NCBI GenBank assembly: GCA_022360535.1
Contig: JAKSCP010000368.1
Location: 1 to 7,771, forward strand
DNA: 7,771 nt
Reading direction: 5' to 3'
From: Pseudomonadales bacterium
Lineage (GTDB): Bacteria > Pseudomonadota > Gammaproteobacteria > Pseudomonadales > Pseudohongiellaceae
The position numbers were made by a program, and so were the translations under genes. A model generated the notes under the pieces. The model was not told where the DNA came from and searched no databases. It worked only from the letters and a program-made list of their open reading frames with translations. Of this stretch, positions 4,949-7,771 are shown in pieces. How positions within the stretch are numbered: position 1 is the stretch's first letter; every line of letters starts with the position of its first letter.

Positions 4949-6343
4949 ATGCACAACGTTTTAATACTGGATGACGACGAGTATGTATTGAAGTCCCTCG
5001 CGCGACTGTTTGCAGCGGAAGACTACGCCTTGTCCCGATTCCAGGATCCTATGGAAGCCTTGATCCAGTGCACTACGAGGAGTTTCGACCTGATAATCTC
5101 AGATCAGCGCATGCCCGGTATGACTGGCACCGAGTTTTTTGCGCAGGTGGCCGAGGTGCAACCTGAAACTCGACGCTTGCTAATCAGCGGATACAGTGAC
5201 TTTGAGTCAGTCACCGACGCCTTTAATCAGCAGATAATTCATAAGTTCATTGTTAAGCCCTGGAACAACGATCAGCTTCGTAGTCTTGTTGCGGAGCAAT
5301 TGGCACTGAAGGAAGCTGGGCCCGGGGTTGCCGTCGCACCGTCCGGCTTAAGTGCAGAGCGGGCCTCCGCCCAGCCCAGCGATGAGGTGAGTTTTCACGG
5401 CATTGTGACTTCCGATCAGGCACTCAATCAGCAGATTGCCATCATTCGCCAGACAGCAACCAGCGAAGCGCCGTTCTTCATTCACGGAGAAACGGGTACG
5501 GGAAAAGAGTTGATTGCCCGTGCCATTCATCTGGAGAGTGAGCGGGCCACACAAGCTTTTGTTGCTCTCAATTGTGCGAATCTCACGGAGTCATTGCTGG
5601 AGTCCCAATTATTTGGGCACAAGAAAGGCGCGTTTACAGGCGCCGATAAAGATCAAAAGGGATTATTGGCGGAAGCTGAAGGGGGCACTCTGTTTCTCGA
5701 CGAAGTGACAGAGATTCCGTTGCCACTGCAGGCGAAGCTGTTGCGGGTTTTGCAGGAGCGTGAGTATTCACCAGTGGGTGAAACAAGGGTTATTCCGTTC
5801 GATGTGAAAGTCATCTCTGCCTCGTCCACCAGCCTGGAACAAGCAGTAGGGGAGGGTAATTTTCGGGAAGACCTGCGCTATCGTCTCGAGGTTATGCCAA
5901 TTAGCCTGCCACCGTTGCGCGCACGCACGAGCGACAAAGGCATGTTGTTTGATTACTTTCTGGAAAACCAACTTGAAAGGCACGGACATAAACCCATGCT
6001 GGTAGACGAAGCTGTCTATGGGTGTATCGATAGCTATCCCTGGCCTGGTAATGTGCGGGAGATGGTGAATGTCTGCACTTATGTTGCTGCTCTGGCGACA
6101 GAAGAGGAGAGCATCGTCACGCTGGAAAAGTTGCCACCCACGCTGCGAGCACCTGCAGGGAGCACCAATACTCAGGCAGCAGCACCCGCCGCTGAGCCCA
6201 AAGCACAGCGGCCGCAAGTAACGCGGGAAAGCCTGGAAGAGGCCATAGAAAAATTCGATGGCCATCGTGAAACCATCGCTCAGCATTTTGGCATTAGCCG
6301 CATGACCTTGTGGCGCAAGATGAAACAATTCGACTTGGCCTGA
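4949..6343 (+). CDS. NtrC-family sigma54-dependent response regulator
   Basis: The 464-residue protein has the full NtrC layout. The receiver (1-120) has Asp8-Asp10, phospho-acceptor Asp52 in ISDQRMP, Ser80 in LISGYSD and Lys103 in VKPWN. A linker rich in Ala, Ser and Pro runs from 121 to 147. The AAA+ domain (148-385) has Walker A GETGTGKE at 180-187, the sigma54-contacting loop GAFTGA at 227-232, Walker B GGTLFLDE at 245-252 and the arginine-finger region FREDLRYRL at 305-313. After a second Ala/Pro linker (400-425), a Fis-type helix-turn-helix (about 428-462, IAQHFGISRMTLWRKM) binds DNA. All catalytic motifs are intact, so it should hydrolyse ATP and open sigma54 promoters when phosphorylated. 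The start fits the first receiver strand (VLILDDD), though the Shine-Dalgarno is weak. It is transcribed divergently from the H-NOX/kinase genes, and the likely target is the sigma54 promoter at 3081-3096. The cognate kinase is probably the HPK4 kinase at 3302-4294. Confidence 0.93.
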   Translation: MHNVLILDDDEYVLKSLARLFAAEDYALSRFQDPMEALIQCTTRSFDLIISDQRMPGMTGTEFFAQVAEVQPETRRLLISGYSDFESVTDAFNQQIIHKFIVKPWNNDQLRSLVAEQLALKEAGPGVAVAPSGLSAERASAQPSDEVSFHGIVTSDQALNQQIAIIRQTATSEAPFFIHGETGTGKELIARAIHLESERATQAFVALNCANLTESLLESQLFGHKKGAFTGADKDQKGLLAEAEGGTLFLDEVTEIPLPLQAKLLRVLQEREYSPVGETRVIPFDVKVISASSTSLEQAVGEGNFREDLRYRLEVMPISLPPLRARTSDKGMLFDYFLENQLERHGHKPMLVDEAVYGCIDSYPWPGNVREMVNVCTYVAALATEEESIVTLEKLPPTLRAPAGSTNTQAAAPAAEPKAQRPQVTRESLEEAIEKFDGHRETIAQHFGISRMTLWRKMKQFDLA

Positions 6344-6363
6344 GGTTTCCGGCCAACAAAGAA

Positions 6364-6397
6364 AAAAGCCCGGCGACAGCGAAGTCACCAGGCTTTT
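6364..6397. terminator. bidirectional intrinsic terminator
   Basis: AAAAGCCCGGCGAC (6364-6377) pairs with GTCACCAGGCTTTT (6384-6397) around a 6-base loop. On the plus strand two C-A mismatches interrupt the stem. On the minus strand these become G-U pairs, giving a full 14-bp stem followed by TTTTTTCTTT. It lies between the convergent ends of the sigma54 activator (6343) and the RTX gene (6430), and should serve both, more strongly the RTX gene. Confidence 0.8.
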
Positions 6398-6429
6398 GGG
6401 AAATAGTCCTTAATAAAGGACAGACGAAT

Positions 6430-7771
6430 CTATGAGACTACGATAATCCAGTTGTCGAACGAGGCGTCGGTAACACCGATCAGCTCCACCAGTACCGAGG
6501 CATTGGAAAAATCACTGTCGCCATCAAGATCAACTAACAGGGTTGCATTGTCGCCGGGCTCATCGATATCCAGCCATTGATCGACTTCAAGATCGGCAAG
6601 ATCATCAAGCAGGTCAAAAGACAACACATCTTCATCAGCAACAAAGTCAATAATGGTGTCCGCATTGTTGTCGATGTCCGACTGACGCCATAGGAAAGTG
6701 TCGCTGCCGTCACCACCCGTCAAGGTGTCACTACCTGTCATGCCGCGGATAGTATCGTCGCCATCACCACCATCAATGATGTTATCTTCTTTGTTGCCGC
6801 GAATAACGTCATCGTTGTCCGATCCAATAACATTTTCAACCGATGTCAGGGTGTCGGAATCGCCACCGGTAGTGCGCTTGTCCTGTAGATCGATGTTTAC
6901 CGCGTCGGGGGTGTCTGAGTAGTCAACCGTATCGTTTCCGGAGCCGCCATTGACAACATCGGCACCTGAACCTGGTTGTAGTGTATCGTCACCAGAACCA
7001 CCTAGCAGGGTGTCATTACCATCGCCACCGATCAGCGTGTCATTGCCGACGCCACCGGAAATCGTGTCATTGCCGTCACCGCCGTCGAGGATATCCTGAT
7101 CGTTACCGCCGGAAAGGTCATCGTTACCCTGGTCGCCAGAGATGTCGTCATCGCCTGTACCACCGTCTAACTCATCGTCGCCAGATCCGCCTGACAGGAC
7201 ATCATCACCCTTACCGCCGGAAATTATGTCATCACCGGTACCGCCCTGGATTTCATCATTGCCAGTGCCGCCGTCGAGAGTATCGTCTCCATCATCGCCG
7301 CTCAGGTTATCGTCACCCTTACCACCGATGATGGAGTCGTTGTCGTCGCCGCCACTGATCGTGTCATTACCTGTACCACCGTCGATAGTATCGTTTCCGG
7401 TGCCACCTAATAGTTCGTCGTTACCCGCGCGTCCTTCGATGGTGTCGTTACCTGCGCCACCATCAATGACGTCGTCCTGTGAACTGTAACCAACGAAGTT
7501 TCCATCTGCATCATACTTGGCTAGTTGACCGTCTTCGGTGTAAGTGTAGGTGAAGGTTTCTTCTGAATTGGCAGGGGCCTCATCGTTACTTCCTACATTG
7601 CCTAGTCCGTTACCTTCGTTGCCATCAACACCATTACCTTGGCCCTGACCATTGTTTGAACTGATGCCATTGCCGTTACCATTACTGTTGCCATTGCCAT
7701 TGCCATTGCCATTGCCATTGCCATTGCCATTGCCATTGCCATTGCCATTGCCATTGCCATTGCCATTGCCA
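6430..7771 (-). CDS. RTX repeat type I secreted protein, N-terminus beyond the right edge
   Basis: The minus strand is open from the right edge to a TAA at 6430, giving 446 residues with no stop; the first codon in frame starts at 7770. The visible part begins with a Gly-Asn dipeptide repeat (residues 1-28), continues as a Gly/Asn/Ser linker to about 70, and then has a short Tyr-rich segment (71-96). From 103 to 282 there are exactly 20 contiguous GGxGxDxUx-type nonapeptides, the calcium-binding beta-roll. A spacer (283-314, VDYSDTPDAVNIDLQDK) leads to five more nonapeptides (315-359). Residues 360-446 (FLWRQSDIDNNADTIIDF to NWIIVVS) match the C-terminal target domain of type I secretion substrates. 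The protein should be secreted unfolded by an ABC/MFP/TolC exporter and fold in external calcium. No exporter gene is in the window. Large adhesin, or less likely enzyme or toxin, are both possible because the functional N-terminal part is missing. An internal ATG at 6741 is not a real start. Confidence 0.92.
   Translation of the reverse strand, partial: GNGNGNGNGNGNGNGNGNGNGNGNGNGNSNGNGNGISSNNGQGQGNGVDGNEGNGLGNVGSNDEAPANSEETFTYTYTEDGQLAKYDADGNFVGYSSQDDVIDGGAGNDTIEGRAGNDELLGGTGNDTIDGGTGNDTISGGDDNDSIIGGKGDDNLSGDDGDDTLDGGTGNDEIQGGTGDDIISGGKGDDVLSGGSGDDELDGGTGDDDISGDQGNDDLSGGNDQDILDGGDGNDTISGGVGNDTLIGGDGNDTLLGGSGDDTLQPGSGADVVNGGSGNDTVDYSDTPDAVNIDLQDKRTTGGDSDTLTSVENVIGSDNDDVIRGNKEDNIIDGGDGDDTIRGMTGSDTLTGGDGSDTFLWRQSDIDNNADTIIDFVADEDVLSFDLLDDLADLEVDQWLDIDEPGDNATLLVDLDGDSDFSNASVLVELIGVTDASFDNWIIVVS
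6694..7464 (-). repeat. RTX calcium-binding nonapeptide arrays (20 + 5 units)
   Basis: The first array covers 7464-6925, exactly 540 bases or 20 nonapeptides in unbroken register. The second covers 6828-6694 with five units. The 96-base spacer between them encodes the VDYS...NIDL element commonly seen between RTX blocks. A few units are degenerate: SGGDDNDSI, SGGNDQDIL and QPGSGADVV lack one or more consensus Gly or Asp residues. DNA copies have diverged enough that slippage is not recent. Confidence 0.9.
7687..7771. repeat. hexanucleotide microsatellite encoding (Gly-Asn)n
   Basis: On the plus strand ATTGCC is repeated 13 times without error from 7693 to 7770 and runs into the window edge, preceded by one variant unit (GTTGCC, 7687-7692). 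On the coding minus strand each unit is GGC AAT, so copy-number changes stay in frame and alter only the length of a flexible Gly-Asn linker in the RTX protein. The array's true length is unknown because the window ends inside it. Confidence 0.95.

Noticed and set aside
5768..6388. 206-codon minus-strand frame opposite the sigma54 activator
   Set aside because: It runs across the intact AAA+ and HTH coding region and through the terminator. No domain or start signal supports it.
6694..7464. Regular repeats considered as a CRISPR array
   Set aside because: The 27-base periodicity encodes RTX nonapeptides in one open frame; there are no constant repeats with unique spacers.
6698..7489. Plus-strand frames with Ser/Pro-rich or His/Arg-rich repeats
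   Set aside because: These are mirror translations of the RTX repeat DNA. Periodicity comes from the minus-strand nonapeptides.

Overview
The window looks like part of a gammaproteobacterial chromosome, probably from a marine or free-living species. This is inferred from gene content, not from a marker gene: a soluble H-NOX nitric oxide sensor paired with a histidine kinase, an NtrC-type sigma54 regulator, a Tat-exported PhoX/DUF839 protein, a DUF885 lipoprotein and a large RTX type I secretion substrate. Base composition is moderate, and no RNA gene, insertion sequence, CRISPR array or phage gene was seen.

Left part (1-2547): a DUF885-family lipoprotein gene on the minus strand is cut by the left edge. 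Across a 134-base gap, a twin-arginine-exported PhoX/DUF839-like protein is read on the plus strand.

Central part (2614-6343): this is a compact signalling locus. On the minus strand lie an H-NOX heme sensor, a cytosolic HPK4-type histidine kinase overlapping it by 8 bases, and, after a 259-base gap, a lone CheY-like receiver protein. Divergent from the H-NOX gene, on the plus strand, is a receiver-AAA+-Fis sigma54 activator. The gap before the lone receiver holds a near-consensus sigma54 (-24/-12) promoter whose predicted start site leaves a short leader with a good Shine-Dalgarno. A 10-bp-arm inverted repeat lies just upstream, where an enhancer site would be expected. The lone receiver and the activator's receiver are about half identical by hand count. 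Together this suggests a circuit in which NO bound to H-NOX controls the kinase, the kinase phosphorylates the sigma54 activator, and the activator switches on the second receiver, which may compete for the same kinase as feedback. The wiring is inferred; the parts are visible.

Right part (6364-7771): a two-way hairpin terminator separates the activator gene from the convergent 3' end of a large RTX protein gene on the minus strand. The visible 446 residues run from a Gly-Asn dipeptide repeat, encoded by a hexanucleotide microsatellite at the window edge, through 20 contiguous and 5 further calcium-binding nonapeptides to a type I secretion C-terminal domain. Its 5' end is outside the window. 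A biofilm or adhesin role under NO control is plausible but not shown.
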